Origin: Ahaetulla prasina
Lineage: Eukaryota; Chordata; Lepidosauria; Squamata; Colubridae
Reading direction: 5' to 3'
Assembly (NCBI RefSeq): GCF_028640845.1
Contig: NC_080542.1
Coordinates: forward strand, 149,853,298-149,917,297
DNA length: 64,000 nucleotides
The notes beneath the pieces were generated by a model. It did no database searches and was not told the DNA's origin. It was given only the letters and a program-made list of their open reading frames with translations. Below are positions 31,131 through 41,649 of the stretch, in pieces; positions within the stretch are counted from its first letter, which is position 1; every line of letters begins with the position of its first letter. Both the position numbers and the translations under genes were made by a program.

Positions 31131-31630
31131 ATTATTCATACCATTCAAGGTGTTGGTGAACGTCTTTAAAGCGCTCCATGGCATAGGGCCGGGCTATCTA
31201 CGGGACCGCCTGCTGCTACCGAATACCTCTCACCGACCCGTGCGCTCTCACAGAGAGGGACTCCTCAGGGTGCCGTCGGCGCGACAGTGTCGTCTGGCGA
31301 CGCCCAGGGGAAGGGCCTTCTCTGTGGGGGCTCCCGCCCTCTGGAATGAACTCCCCCCAGGACTCCGTCAACTTCCGGACCTCCGAACCTTTCGTCGCGA
31401 GCTTAAAACTCACCTATTCATCTGCGCTGGACTGGGTTAGTTTTTAAACTTATGGGTTTTTTAATGGGTTTTATTCTAAATTTTTAACGGTGGCCAATTC
31501 AATAAGTTTTTTAATTATATTTTAATCGTATGTATATTGTATTATTTTGTATTTTTACCAGGCTGTGAACCGCCCTGAGTCCTTCGGGAGATAGGGCGGT
31601 ATAAAAATATGATTAAATAAATAAAAAATC
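31131..31630 (+). mobile_element. family B (L2-like) LINE 3' end
   Basis: A 104-residue frame (31126-31440) covers the C-terminus with GPGYLRDRLLLP, LRVPSARQCRLATPRGRAFSV and WNELPPGLRQLPDLRTFR. It is followed by the terminal CCGCCCTGAGTCCTTCGGGA hairpin, GGGCGGTATAAAAATATG and an ATTAAATAAATAAA tail. Confidence 0.9.
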
Positions 31631-31639
31631 AAAATTAAT

Positions 31640-32404
31640 TTCTCTTTCTTTCTTCTCTCTTTCTTGTCAGCCCTGCTTCACCAGGGCTGTCATTCTGGCG
31701 GGGACGGCAGCCGACGGAGTCAACCACTCCACATTCCAGCCACTCGGGAAGCCTCACCCTGCCTCCACTTGCTAGCCCTGCATCCTGTCGCTCGCTGGTG
31801 GCTCCCTCTCCTCGCTGATTCTGATCTTGCGTGATATTGCAGTGCAGTACTTTAGGCCTCGATTCTTTGCGAACTGAAGCCTGCACAAGAATGGAGGAAA
31901 GGCCTCCCTATTTGCAAAGCCTTTTGCTGTGGATCTCGAGTAGGTCTCGGTTTGCAGAGATCTGAGGCCTAAAGTATTGTAGTCAGTGGTGAAATGTAAA
32001 ATTTGTTGCTACCAGTTCTGTGGGTGTGGCTTGGTGAGCCATGTGATTGGGTGGGCGTGGCCAAACCCCCCTTTTTTTAAAAAGCATTTTTTTACTACCA
32101 GTTCAGGCAAATAGGTAGTAAAAAAATGTTTAAAAAAAATAAAAAAGGTTCCGATGATCCCAGCTGTCCATGTGATCATCAGAACCTTTTTTTTTTTTTT
32201 TTACTTTTTTAAAGCATTTTTTTACTACTGGTTCACCCAAACCAGTAGTTTTTATCATTACCGGTTCATGCGAACCGGAGGAAACTGGTAGCATTTTATC
32301 CCTGACTGTAGTGCAAGATCATGTGAGATCACGGCCCCCAGAAGCTTCCAGTCTTAGTGTGAAAAGCATTGGCAAGCCAGTGGCAGGGTTGAAGCGATAT
32401 GATT
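31640..32404 (+). repeat. block X3 with a 321-bp hAT MITE (31984-32304)
   Basis: Same order as X1: CT tract, GCTTCACCAGGGCTGTCATT, the 129-bp inverted-end element (31848-31978), then a hAT MITE starting CAGTGGTGAAATG at 31984 and ending TATCCCTG at 32304, flanked by ATTGTAGT and ACTGTAGT. Inside the MITE, GGTTCCGATGATCC and GATCATCAGAACC form a small inverted repeat (32147-32190). Confidence 0.8.
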
Positions 32405-33030
32405 TATTTTTTTTGTCACAACAGTACACACAAACATCAACATAAATCTGCAAAATATCATATAAGCATATATATGAGCAAAGTATGTAATAATTGTATT
32501 AATTTGATATAATGAAATGAAACATTAGGACAGGAACGATAGGCACTTTTGTGCTCTTATGCACGCTCCTTATAGTCCTCTTAGGAATGGGGTGAGGTCA
32601 ATAGTAGACAGTTTTTGGTTGAATATTTTGGGGTTTGGAATAGAGACTATGGAGTCAGGTAATGAGTTCCAAGCGTTAACAACTCTGTTACAAAAGTCAT
32701 GTTTTCTGCAATCAAGACTGAAGCGGTTAACATTAACTTTGAATCTATTGTTTGCTCTTGTATTATTGCGATTGAAGCTGAATTTTACAGGAAGGACATT
32801 GCAATAGATGATTCTGTGTGTTAAACACAGGTCTTGTCGGAGTCGGTGGAGTTCTAAGTTTTCTAATCCCAGGATTTCAAGTCTGGTGGTATAAGATATT
32901 TTGTTGTTTTCAGAGGAGCAGAGAACTCTTCTTGTAAAATATTTCTGGACGCGTTCAATTGTATTAATGTCAGAGATGTGGTATGGGATCCAGACAGGTG
33001 AGCTGTATTCAAGAATAAGTCTAGCAAATG
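32405..33030 (-). mobile_element. family A LINE 3' part (composite 3, left piece)
   Basis: Minus-strand tail (TTTATTTTTTTTGTCACAAC), untranslated region and reverse-transcriptase end. It is cut at 33030 by the L1 insertion and resumes at 38548 after a 14-bp target duplication (AAGTCTAGCAAATG, 33017-33030 and 38548-38561). Confidence 0.88.
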
Positions 33031-33480
33031 TTTTTTTTTTATAAAAAGTTTTATTTTTACAATCATATCAAATAATTCATCCAATGTACAGTTATATATA
33101 ATTAGTCGGGCTTGCCCAGTCACCACCCCCCTTTTTAACACTTCTACCTTCTTTTACTTTCCAAACCTTCCTCTCCTTCTCTTATCTACATCCTCTCCTC
33201 CCTCCACCCTACACCTTCCTTCTCCTTCTTCTACCCCTCTTCCTTCCTCTTCTCCTCTTTCCTATCTCCTACTCTCTCTTTTCTCCCTCCCCGCCGTTCT
33301 AAAATGGTAGCTGGGCAAACCCGACCCTACATTAATTATATTTATACATCTTCAATAATCTCTGTACATTAACCATCACTCCATCTCTAGCCTCAACCCC
33401 CCAATTCCCCTCCCCCTTACCCCCCACCCCCCACCCCGACTTCCCAGAACAAAATGCAGGGTATCAAAACTAACAATCAT
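33031..33480 (-). mobile_element. 5'-truncated L1, 3' piece
   Basis: Starts with a T run (poly-A of a minus-strand L1), followed by a C/T-rich L1-like 3' untranslated region. The other piece is 38025-38547. The 14-bp target duplication around the whole insertion is the standard outcome of target-primed L1 integration. Confidence 0.85.
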
Positions 33481-33658
33481 TGTAATGTATCTTTAAATAT
33501 TTTGGCGGGAAACAAGCACGTTGCTGATTGGTTGAAGCCGCCGGTTGAACTGTATATAAGGAGAGGTTTTTCCCCAGTCCGGTTGCTGGGTTCACCATAT
33601 AGTAAAGAGCTGTTGTCACTATCCTGGTCTCATGCCTCGTTATTGCCCAAATTTAACA
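33481..33658 (+). mobile_element. 5' LTR of gypsy element (178 bp)
   Basis: Begins TGTAATG and ends TTTAACA, preceded by the 5-bp target duplication ATCAT (33476-33480). A TATA-like TATATAAG lies at 33553-33560. It differs from the 3' LTR at two positions by eye (GCACG/GCACA near 33520 and CAGTCC/CAGCCC near 33577). The next bases, TGGCGACGAAGG from 33660, are the likely tRNA primer-binding site. Confidence 0.95.
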
Positions 33659-33756
33659 CTGGCGACGAAGGTGGGATTTCGAGGTTAAGAGCACCAGGAA
33701 CGAGCTGAACGCACGAAAGAACCAAACCCAGCAAAGCTCAGGGCAGAATCGCAGCG

Positions 33757-34480
33757 ATGGCCAGCTACACTCCGCCCGCGCCGTTTGACCAATCCAGGGA
33801 GAAATGGGGAACGTACATGACCCGTTTCGAGAGCTTCCTGGAGGCAAACGAACTGCAAGGAGTTCCAGACAACCGCAAAAGGGCATATTTCCTGAGCCAC
33901 TGCGGTCCCGAGGTCATCGACATCGCGGAAGCCCTGGCAGAGCCAACGCCGGTACAATCGGTATCGTGGCAAACTCTGCAAAATCTATTGAAGAACCATT
34001 TCGCGCCTACACACCGCCCAAGTACGACGGCGTTTTGAATTTGGAGAGCGAGACAGCAAGAGGGCGAATCCATCAGCGAGTACATGGCCGCCTGAGGAAA
34101 GCCTCCAAAGATTGTGGGTACCGAGACTTGGACGAGGAGCTGTTAGAGCAACTCATCCGTGGGGTCAGAGACATTCGCTTTGCGGAGGCGGCTGCTATCA
34201 AAAAGCAATCTAACGCTGGCAAACGCCTGGACGAAGCCAGAGCTCATGAGATGTCCACCCAAGCGGAAACCCTACAAAAGCCACTCACGCCAACGGCCGA
34301 AATCAACCCGGTCCACAACGAAGAAATCCAGACCGAATCAGACGGCGAGGATGAGGAAGGAGTTTGCCTTACCGAGAGAAGGGGCAAAGAAGACCGGGAT
34401 GAATGCGGAAGTTGCGGAGGGCAACACCAGCGCCAACGATGCAAGTTCAAGGATGCTACATGTCGGTGCGAGAAGAAGGG
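33757..34480 (+). pseudogene. gypsy gag, broken by frameshifts
   Basis: The ATG at 33757 opens a capsid-like frame (about 93 residues, PFDQSREKWGTYMTRFESFL near the start). It ends at a stop near 34036. Capsid homology continues in a second frame (about 34030-34470; LRKASKDCGYRDLDEELLEQ), which itself needs at least one more shift. It then reaches a zinc-knuckle region with CGSCGG...RC whose final Gly-His-x4-Cys half is in the pol frame (GHLAQVC). So gag has several indels and would not yield a full protein. One of the shifts could have been an original programmed gag-pol shift, but the others cannot. Confidence 0.85.
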
Positions 34481-37400
34481 CACCTGGCTCAAGTCTGTCG
34501 AGCACCCCAACCTTCCATGAAATTCAAACCAACCAATCAGAGCGCAGGATCGGCAAGGCGACCCGCGATTGGTCAAAACAAAAAGGGCGCGAATTCAAAT
34601 CGAACGACCGTGATAATAGGCCGTGCAGCAACCCGCGTCGAGAAGAAAATCTTCACAAAACCGAAAATTGAAGGAGTGCCGTGCCGACTAGAAGTGGACA
34701 CAGGGTCAGCGATCACAATCATGTCCTGGGACACTTTTGCGAAAGCTTTGCCGAGAATCGCCAAACGCAAACTGCAAACACAACGGATACGAGTGCACGA
34801 CTACCAAGGGAATCACATCCCTGTTCGAGGGACCACCTCCGTCCGCGTCGAGTACGGACTACACAAGAAGACCCTGCCCATCACGATAGTCGAAGGGACC
34901 CTGCCAAGTCTGTTGGGACTAGACTGGTTCCGTGCATTGGGCATGGGAGTGACTGGCATCTACCGAAGTGACTTTAACCTAAAAGACACACTCATGAACG
35001 AGTTCGAAGATGTCTTCAAGGACTGCCTGGGCAAGTACAAGGGGACCCCTATTTCCTTCAATTTAGACCCCCAGGTAGCCCCCATTAGGTTAAAGGCAAG
35101 GAGAGTCCCTTTCGCCCTTAAACCTAAGATTGACAAGGAGATAGACAAGCTCATCAGTCAGGGGATTCTGGTGCCAGTCGATCACGCAAAGTGGGAGACG
35201 CCAATCGTCACCCCAGTGAAACCAGATGGGTCAGTTAGAATCTGCGCTGACTACAAGGCGACGTTAAACAAAGCCTTACAGAAAAGCGCTTACCCAGTCC
35301 CCGTGGTGCAACACTTGCTGCACTCGTTGGGGCAAGGGCACGTTTTTGCCAAGTTAGATTTGGCTCAAGCCTATCAACAACTGCCCGTAGACGCCAACAC
35401 AGCCGAAGCCCAGACGATCGTGACGCATAGAGGTGCTTTCAAGTGTACCCGGTTACAGTTTGGGGTGAGTGTGGCACCTGGTCTATTCCAAAATTTAATG
35501 GAGCGACTTCTGCAAGGGCTCCCGGGGGTAGTCCCCTATTTCAATGATGTATTGATATCAGCCGAAAATTTAGAAGAATTGGGGGAGCGTTTGAGAAAAG
35601 TTCTGGGCATTTTCCGGTCAGCCGGTCTAAAGGTTAAAGTGAATAAATGCCAGATAGGGGTAGAATCCGTAGAGTTCTTGGGCTACAGAATAGACAAGGA
35701 GGGAATTCACCCCACTGAAAGCAAGGTCAAGGCAATACGAAAGGCTCCAGCGCCCAAAAACAAAACAGAGCTACAGGCATTCCTGGGTCTAGTGAATTTT
35801 TACGCTGTCTTTTTAAAAAATAAGGCAACCGTTGCCGAGCCGCTACATAAGCTACTGGGAAAGAATACTGCTTGGTCTTGGGGAAAGTCGGAAGCTAGGG
35901 CTTTCGAAGCAGTAAAAAACCTACTCTCGAGCGATAGCTTACTGATTCAGTATCATAGCTCATTGCCCTTGGTATTAGTTTGCGATGCTTCCCCTTACGG
36001 GGTGGGGGCTGTGCTCAGCCACAGGCTTCCGAATGGCACAGAAGCCCCAATAGCCTTCTACTCCAGAACGATGTCCTCGACAGAGAGGAACTATAGCCAG
36101 TTAGATAAGGAAGCGCTAGCCATCGTGTCAGGGGTTAAAAAGTTTCACGAATACGTTTTTGGAAGAGACTTTGAAATTGTTACAGACCATAGACCACTGT
36201 TAGGGATACTGGCTGGCGACCGCCCAACGCCTGTGGCACTTTCGCCACGATTGACCCGATGGACTATCTTCTTAGCCGCCTATTCCTACAAACTGCAGCA
36301 TCGGCCCGGAAAAGAGTTGGGGCATGCGGACGCCTTAAGCAGATGCCCACTACCAGGGGCGATCGAAGACCCCACTCCGGGGACGCCTATCCTGCTAATT
36401 GACTCTCTGGACTCTGGCCCAGTCACGTCTAAGGAGGTGGCTCGGGCGTCATACCGGGACATTACCTTGAGAACTGTACTCGGTTGGGTACAAAGAGGGT
36501 GGCCCGCTGCGCCGGGCGAGCGTTTTAAAGAATTTGTAAAAAAACGTGGGGAACTTTCGGCTCAAGGGGGGTGCCTGCTATGGGGGGATAGAGTGGTGAT
36601 CCCAGAAAAATTGAGGAAAAGGGTGTTGGACCTCCTCCACGAGGGTCACCCAGGGATCGTTAGGATGAAGGGTCTAGCGAGAAGCTATGTGTGGTGGCCC
36701 TTAATGGACTCAGAAATTGCTGAAAGGGTAGGGAAATGCCAGGCCTGCCAGGAGTCCAGACCTCTACCCCCAACGGCCCCGGTTCGGGAATGGGAAAGAC
36801 CCCAAGGGCCTTGGTCTAGAATCCACATTGATTTTGCCGGCCCCTTCCACGGCCAAACCTTCCTGGTAGTAGTCGATGCCTACTCCAAATGGCTGGAAAT
36901 CATTCTCATGAGATCCATGACAGCCGAGGCCGTGATCTCAGTCCTACGGCACCTATTTGCAACACATGGGTTGCCCGACACGTTGGTATCCGATAACGGC
37001 CCGCAATTCATGGCAACACAGTTTGAGGAATACTTGGCAGAAGAGGGCATCCGGCATGCCCTCTCGGCGCCTTTCCACCCTGCGACGAATGGCCTTGCAG
37101 AGCGTTTCGTCCGAAGCGCAAAAGAGGCATTGTCCAGACTCAAGCCAGGCGACTGGCAATCAAAAATAGATGTTTTCCTGGCCGTCCAACACCGAACCCC
37201 CTGTGCCACAACCGGCAGAAGCCCTGCAGAATTATTAATGGGCCGAAAGCTCAGGTGCCCACTAGACCGTCTAAATCCAAACTATACACCAGAGGGTTAC
37301 AAGGGGGGACTCGAAAAAACAAGAGGGATGGAAATAGGCGACCGGGTATGGGCACACAACTATGGTGAGGGCCCGATCTGGGTAGCAGGAAATATTCTAA

Positions 37401-37795
37401 ACATAACAGGTCCCAAATCATACTTGGTGGAGTTAGAGGACGGCCGAGTATGGAGGCGACATATAGATCAATTGAGGAAACGGATAGCCGATCAAACTGA
37501 GTCAGACGAAACAGGCCCTGACTATACAATGTTTGAACCCACAGCTGACTCAAACCCGGGAAAATCGCAGGACTTAACTGAATTCCCGGAGGTCCAGCGA
37601 CGCCAACAGGTTCCATTAGAAAACAGCAGGGACGACTCGGCAAATAATCCAAGGCCGGATGGCCTAGAGGAGGAGCCGAGAGGAGCAAACAGCCCCTCCG
37701 GTCAACTCGACCCGCTCCCAGGCGCATTCGCAGGTCCGAAAGAGTCAGGAGACGCCCAGTCTATTTACGTGATTACGTTGAAAAGTAATATGTAA
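34403..37795 (+). CDS. gypsy Pol polyprotein, uninterrupted frame of 1130 codons
   Basis: Protease with Asp-Thr-Gly-Ser-Ala at residues about 99-103. Reverse transcriptase about 190-420 with KLDLAQAYQQL, FGVSVAPGLFQNLM and Tyr-Phe-Asn-Asp at 379-382; the first of the two catalytic aspartates is asparagine (AAT at 35543-35545), where Asp is expected. RNase H about 520-640 (VCDASPYGVGAVLS, DKEALAIV, TDHRPLL). Integrase with an HHCC zinc finger at about 745-785 and the catalytic triad at about 808 (HIDFAG), 861 (SDNGPQF) and 896 (NGLAERF), the last two about 35 apart. A GPY/F-like end follows; no chromodomain is seen. It functions in reverse transcription and integration in related elements; this copy is probably inactive. 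Confidence 0.93.
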   Translation: MRKLRRATPAPTMQVQGCYMSVREEGHLAQVCRAPQPSMKFKPTNQSAGSARRPAIGQNKKGANSNRTTVIIGRAATRVEKKIFTKPKIEGVPCRLEVDTGSAITIMSWDTFAKALPRIAKRKLQTQRIRVHDYQGNHIPVRGTTSVRVEYGLHKKTLPITIVEGTLPSLLGLDWFRALGMGVTGIYRSDFNLKDTLMNEFEDVFKDCLGKYKGTPISFNLDPQVAPIRLKARRVPFALKPKIDKEIDKLISQGILVPVDHAKWETPIVTPVKPDGSVRICADYKATLNKALQKSAYPVPVVQHLLHSLGQGHVFAKLDLAQAYQQLPVDANTAEAQTIVTHRGAFKCTRLQFGVSVAPGLFQNLMERLLQGLPGVVPYFNDVLISAENLEELGERLRKVLGIFRSAGLKVKVNKCQIGVESVEFLGYRIDKEGIHPTESKVKAIRKAPAPKNKTELQAFLGLVNFYAVFLKNKATVAEPLHKLLGKNTAWSWGKSEARAFEAVKNLLSSDSLLIQYHSSLPLVLVCDASPYGVGAVLSHRLPNGTEAPIAFYSRTMSSTERNYSQLDKEALAIVSGVKKFHEYVFGRDFEIVTDHRPLLGILAGDRPTPVALSPRLTRWTIFLAAYSYKLQHRPGKELGHADALSRCPLPGAIEDPTPGTPILLIDSLDSGPVTSKEVARASYRDITLRTVLGWVQRGWPAAPGERFKEFVKKRGELSAQGGCLLWGDRVVIPEKLRKRVLDLLHEGHPGIVRMKGLARSYVWWPLMDSEIAERVGKCQACQESRPLPPTAPVREWERPQGPWSRIHIDFAGPFHGQTFLVVVDAYSKWLEIILMRSMTAEAVISVLRHLFATHGLPDTLVSDNGPQFMATQFEEYLAEEGIRHALSAPFHPATNGLAERFVRSAKEALSRLKPGDWQSKIDVFLAVQHRTPCATTGRSPAELLMGRKLRCPLDRLNPNYTPEGYKGGLEKTRGMEIGDRVWAHNYGEGPIWVAGNILNITGPKSYLVELEDGRVWRRHIDQLRKRIADQTESDETGPDYTMFEPTADSNPGKSQDLTEFPEVQRRQQVPLENSRDDSANNPRPDGLEEEPRGANSPSGQLDPLPGAFAGPKESGDAQSIYVITLKSNM

Positions 37796-37841
37796 ATATA
37801 ATGTAAATATATAGGTAAAGTGTTTTCTGGGAGGGAAGGAG

Positions 37842-38019
37842 TGTAATGTATCTTTAAATATTTTGGCGGGAAACAAGCACATTGCTGATTGGTTGAAGCC
37901 GCCGGTTGAACTGTATATAAGGAGAGGTTTTTCCCCAGCCCGGTTGCTGGGTTCACCATATAGTAAAGAGCTGTTGTCACTATCCTGGTCTCATGCCTCG
38001 TTATTGCCCAAATTTAACA
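37842..38019 (+). mobile_element. 3' LTR of gypsy element (178 bp)
   Basis: Same length and ends as the 5' LTR; followed by the target duplication ATCAT (38020-38024). Confidence 0.95.
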
Positions 38020-38024
38020 ATCAT

Positions 38025-38547
38025 AATCTAAAATAATTCCTAAATTATAATCTCTAGTCTCTCCACACTTAATCACACTCTCAATTCCCCTCTCCTTCAG
38101 AAATATATCTAATACAAAATATTTCCTACATTTACTCATATGCTATTCGATATTTTTTTATCTGATACTTATTTTGAATATAATCAATCCACATTTTCCA
38201 TTCTAAAATATATTTTTCTTGTGTATAGTCTTTCAAGTAAGCAGAAATTTTTGCCATTTCTGCCAGATTTGATACTTTGAGTGTCCATTCTTCAATTGTA
38301 GGTAATTCTTCTTTCTTCCAATATTGAGCAGTCAAAAGTCTTGCGGCTGTTATTAAGTTCAAAATCAATTTAGTCTCTATAGCTGTACAATCCATAATTA
38401 TTCCTAGTAGAAAGAACTGCGGATTAAACTTAATCTTCTTTTTCAAAATATTCTGCATGATCCACCATACTTTAATCCAAAATGCTTTAACTTTTTTACA
38501 AGTCCACCATATATGGTAATAAGTAGCATCTTCACAATCGCATCTCC
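38025..38547 (-). pseudogene. 5'-truncated L1, ORF2 C-terminus
   Basis: Minus-strand frame 38458-38132 (108 residues) matches the end of the L1 ORF2 at 16470-17393: FLLGIIMDCTAIETKLILNL, PTIEEW, NLAEMAKISA and WKMWIDYIQNKYQIKKYRI. Sequence upstream includes the CDCEDATYYH-like codons at 38505-38545. Truncation is at 38547. Confidence 0.9.
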
Positions 38548-40735
38548 AAGTCTAGCAAATGTTTTGTATGCTCTGGTTAGTAGTGTAGAGTTTTTGGAAA
38601 AGAAGCTACACAGAATTAGGTTTACAACTCTTAGAGCCTTTTTTGGTATGTAGTTGCAGTGGGCTTTGGTCACTGCTCCAGTCTCTTTGGCTTGGAAAGG
38701 TAAATAAATTAGCCTGAGGGAAAGATAGAGAGCAAGGCCTGAGAGGAAAGATAGGGAAAGGAGGAGGAAGGGAAAAGAGATCGAAAGGAAGGGAGGCAAG
38801 CCGAAAGGGCACAGGCAGTGGAAAGAGTGGCCAGCAAACAGCATGAGAAGATGGAGAGAGAGAGGAAGGAAGAGCCGACCGGCTGACTGACTACTGTCCC
38901 ACAGTGTGACCTCCCTGTTTGGAAGAGATGACAAGACAGCAGAGTCCAGATGACCAAAGCAGGTGGAGCTGCCTGAGCGAGGGATCAGGGTGGACTGGCA
39001 GCCATAATGACAGACAGTTGCACCTGGGTGCCTGGAGAGCAGGGCCAGGGGAACCTGGACTTTCAGGAACAGATTCTGGGGGAACATCTGCCAACACCAA
39101 ACACTGCAGATCTTAAATGCAAATTGATAAATGCAAGAAGCATTGTAAACAAATTGCCTGAATTTATCCTCTTGTTAAACAGTGGCACATTTGATATTAT
39201 ATTTGTTTGCGAAACAAGGCTGAACTCATCCCTCCCTGACTCCATTATTTCAAACAAAGAGTATCATGTTAACCTGCAGAGGAGGTGGAGTGGCTATATT
39301 TTACAAAAAGTCACTGAATCTAAAAAATATTCAAGTTACACATAAACTTTCTCTTCCTGAGACTATTGTATGTGACCTGTCCCTTAACATCACACTTCGA
39401 TTCTTACTATGCTACAGAGCCCCTGACTACGACATTGCTCATGCAAACAAGTTAATCACACTACTAACATGGGCTACCTCTTGCCCATATCCTCTCATCT
39501 TCCTGGGTGACCTTAATCTACCTTCTATTAACTGGATAACAAATGAATGTACAACTGAACCCATCCATGCTACCCTATACAACGCTGTTACAAACCTAGG
39601 CCTTGAACAACTAGTAACTAACAATACAAGACTCAACAACTGCCTGGACCTCATCTTCTGCAACAACACAAACTCAATTTATGGACTACAAATAAAAGAA
39701 CCCTTTTCCAACAGCGACCAATATTACGCCCTTACATAAATCGTCATAATAATGGTATTCCAAACTACAATTTCAAAAAAGCCAACTATGATCTTATAAA
39801 CTACGACCTCTCATTTCTTGACTGGCAAAATCTATTCTCAACCTGCATCACTGCAGAAGACCACTAGAAAGTTTTCCTACTTGAAGTCAATAGAGTCATT
39901 AATCTTTACATACCACAAACCACCACCAAAACCAGAAAAAACAAATTACCCATATCAATAAAAAAGCTCCAATCCCCCCCCCAAAAAAAATCCCTCTGGA
40001 GAAGAAACAAAAAGGGCTTTGTAGCAAATTTCAAAAACCGCTACAGAAATATATGCAATCAAATAAAAACTGAATGTACCAATTACCACACCAAGCAAGA
40101 AGGCCTCTTGCGCACAAATTCCAATTGTGCTTTTTATAATTTTGAGAACAACAAACGTAAAAACTCGAGATCCATCCCACCACTAAAAGAATCTAACGGC
40201 AAATAATATAATAATATAATAATGAAACAGCAAACCTTTTCAACACATTCTTTGGCTCAGTCTTTGCTAACAGTAATGGCTCATACACGACATTCCCCTA
40301 TCGTACCAACAATGAGTACAACGACCTAACACATATAGATTTCACAGAAGATAATGTCGAAAAAGCTCTTCCCAAACTGAAACCATCCCTCTCTATTGGA
40401 CCTGATGGACTATGTGCATACTTTTTAAAAAAGCTTTCCACTAATATAGCAGAACCCCTAAGCATAATCCTTGAAAAAGCTTTCACGACCAGGTCCCTTC
40501 CCTTGCCTCACTTGCCATGGTCATCCCAGTCTTCAAAAAAGGAGACCCCAGCCTAGCTGAAAATTACAGACCAATCTCTCTATGTTGTGTCTCATGCAAA
40601 GAAATGGAATCTATCATCAACCAATCCATTACCCTCCACCTAGAAACAAACAATCTACTCTCTAATAAACAATTTGGTTTCAGAAAAAAATTATCATGTA
40701 ATTTACAACTTCTCCACTGCAAAAACATTCATTTT
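38548..40735. mobile_element. family A composite 3, right piece, with endonuclease and polymerase remnants
   Basis: 38548-38669 finishes the minus-strand reverse-transcriptase segment. The shared strand-switch junction leads into a plus-strand leader (38670-39110) and frames 39007-39345 and 39266-39739 (endonuclease, GDLNLPSINW). A decayed stretch (39740-40500) contains DGLCAYFLKK-like codons. A polymerase start (40517-40735) has VIPVFKKGDPSLAENYRPISL and NKQFGFRKKLSC. A minus-strand family A tail interrupts it at 40735. Frameshifts and an expanded C/A run (39977-39990) disable it. Confidence 0.82.
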
Positions 40736-41642
40736 TTTTATTTATTTTGTCATAACAATATATGTAGGTATCATACAAAAAGATTATATAAAATATAAAC
40801 ACATATATGGGTAAATATAAGGAGGTATAAGCATATATGTATATAGGAAGAAGAAAAGAAAAACAATAGGACAGGAACGGTAGACATGTTTTGTGCGCTT
40901 ATGCACGCCCCTTATGGTCCCCTTAGGAATGGGGTGAGGTCAACAGTAGACAGTTTTTGGTTGAAGATTTTAGGATTATGGGAAGAGATCACAGAGTCAG
41001 GTAAAGTATTCCAAGCACTGATGATTCTGTTACAGAAGTCATATTTTCTGCAATCTAGATTAAAGCGGTTGACATTAAGTTTAAATCTATTGGTTGCTCT
41101 AGTATTATTGCAATTGAAGCTGAAGTAGTCTTTAACAGGAAGGACATTACAATAGATGATTCTGTGAGTTAAACTTAGGTCTTGTCGTAGGCAACGGAGT
41201 TCCAAGTTTTCTAAGCCTAAGGTTTCAAGTCTGGAGGGATAAGGTATTTTGTTGTTTTCAGAGGAATGGAGAACTCTTCTTGTAAAATATTTCTGGACAC
41301 GTTCAATTGTATTGATGTCAGAGATGTGAGGGTTCCAAACAGGCGAGCTATATTCTAGAATTGGTCTAGCAAATGTTTTATATGCTCTGGTTAGTAGTGT
41401 GGTGTTTTTGGAAAAGAAGCTACGCAAGAGTAAGTTTACAACTCTTAGAGCTTTTTTTGCTATGTAGTTGCAGTGGGCTTTGGCACTTAGATCATTTGAC
41501 ATGAAAACTCCAAGGTCTTTAACGGGATGGGGGTCGTCTGTAAGGTAATGTCCATCTAGTATGTACTTAGTGTTTGGGTTCTTTTTTCCTATATGTAAGA
41601 CTGAGCATTTGCTGGTTGAGATTTGGAGTTGCCAAGTTTTAG
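40736..41642 (-). pseudogene. family A LINE 3' half, upstream part cut off by L2 insertion
   Basis: Minus-strand frame 40912-41640 has QISTSKCSVLHIGKKNPNTK, DDPHPVKDLGVFMSNDLSAK, YKTFARPILEYSSPVWNP and the conserved SHNPKIFNQKLSTVDLTPFL end. The frame is open from 41640 to the stop, so the C-terminal 240 residues are intact. The L2 insertion at 41643 separates it from the rest of the same element at 46196-48795. Confidence 0.88.
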
Positions 41643-41649
41643 ACCAAGT

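Larger units (their letters stand above)
33481..38019 (+). mobile_element. Ty3/gypsy LTR retrotransposon, 4539 bp, recent
   Basis: Two 178-bp LTRs, a primer-binding site, a gag region, one long pol frame and a polypurine tract (GGGAGGGAAGGAG, 37829-37841) directly before the 3' LTR, with ATCAT on both sides. Domain order protease, reverse transcriptase, RNase H, integrase is that of Ty3/gypsy. Pol style (K02A2.6-like) suggests the Mag clade, tentatively. No env frame. The LTR identity indicates a young insertion, yet gag is broken and the polymerase motif is altered. Confidence 0.95.

Noticed and set aside
33757..38019. An endogenous retrovirus with envelope
   Set aside because: No env frame follows pol and the domain order and LTR size fit a Ty3/gypsy retrotransposon.
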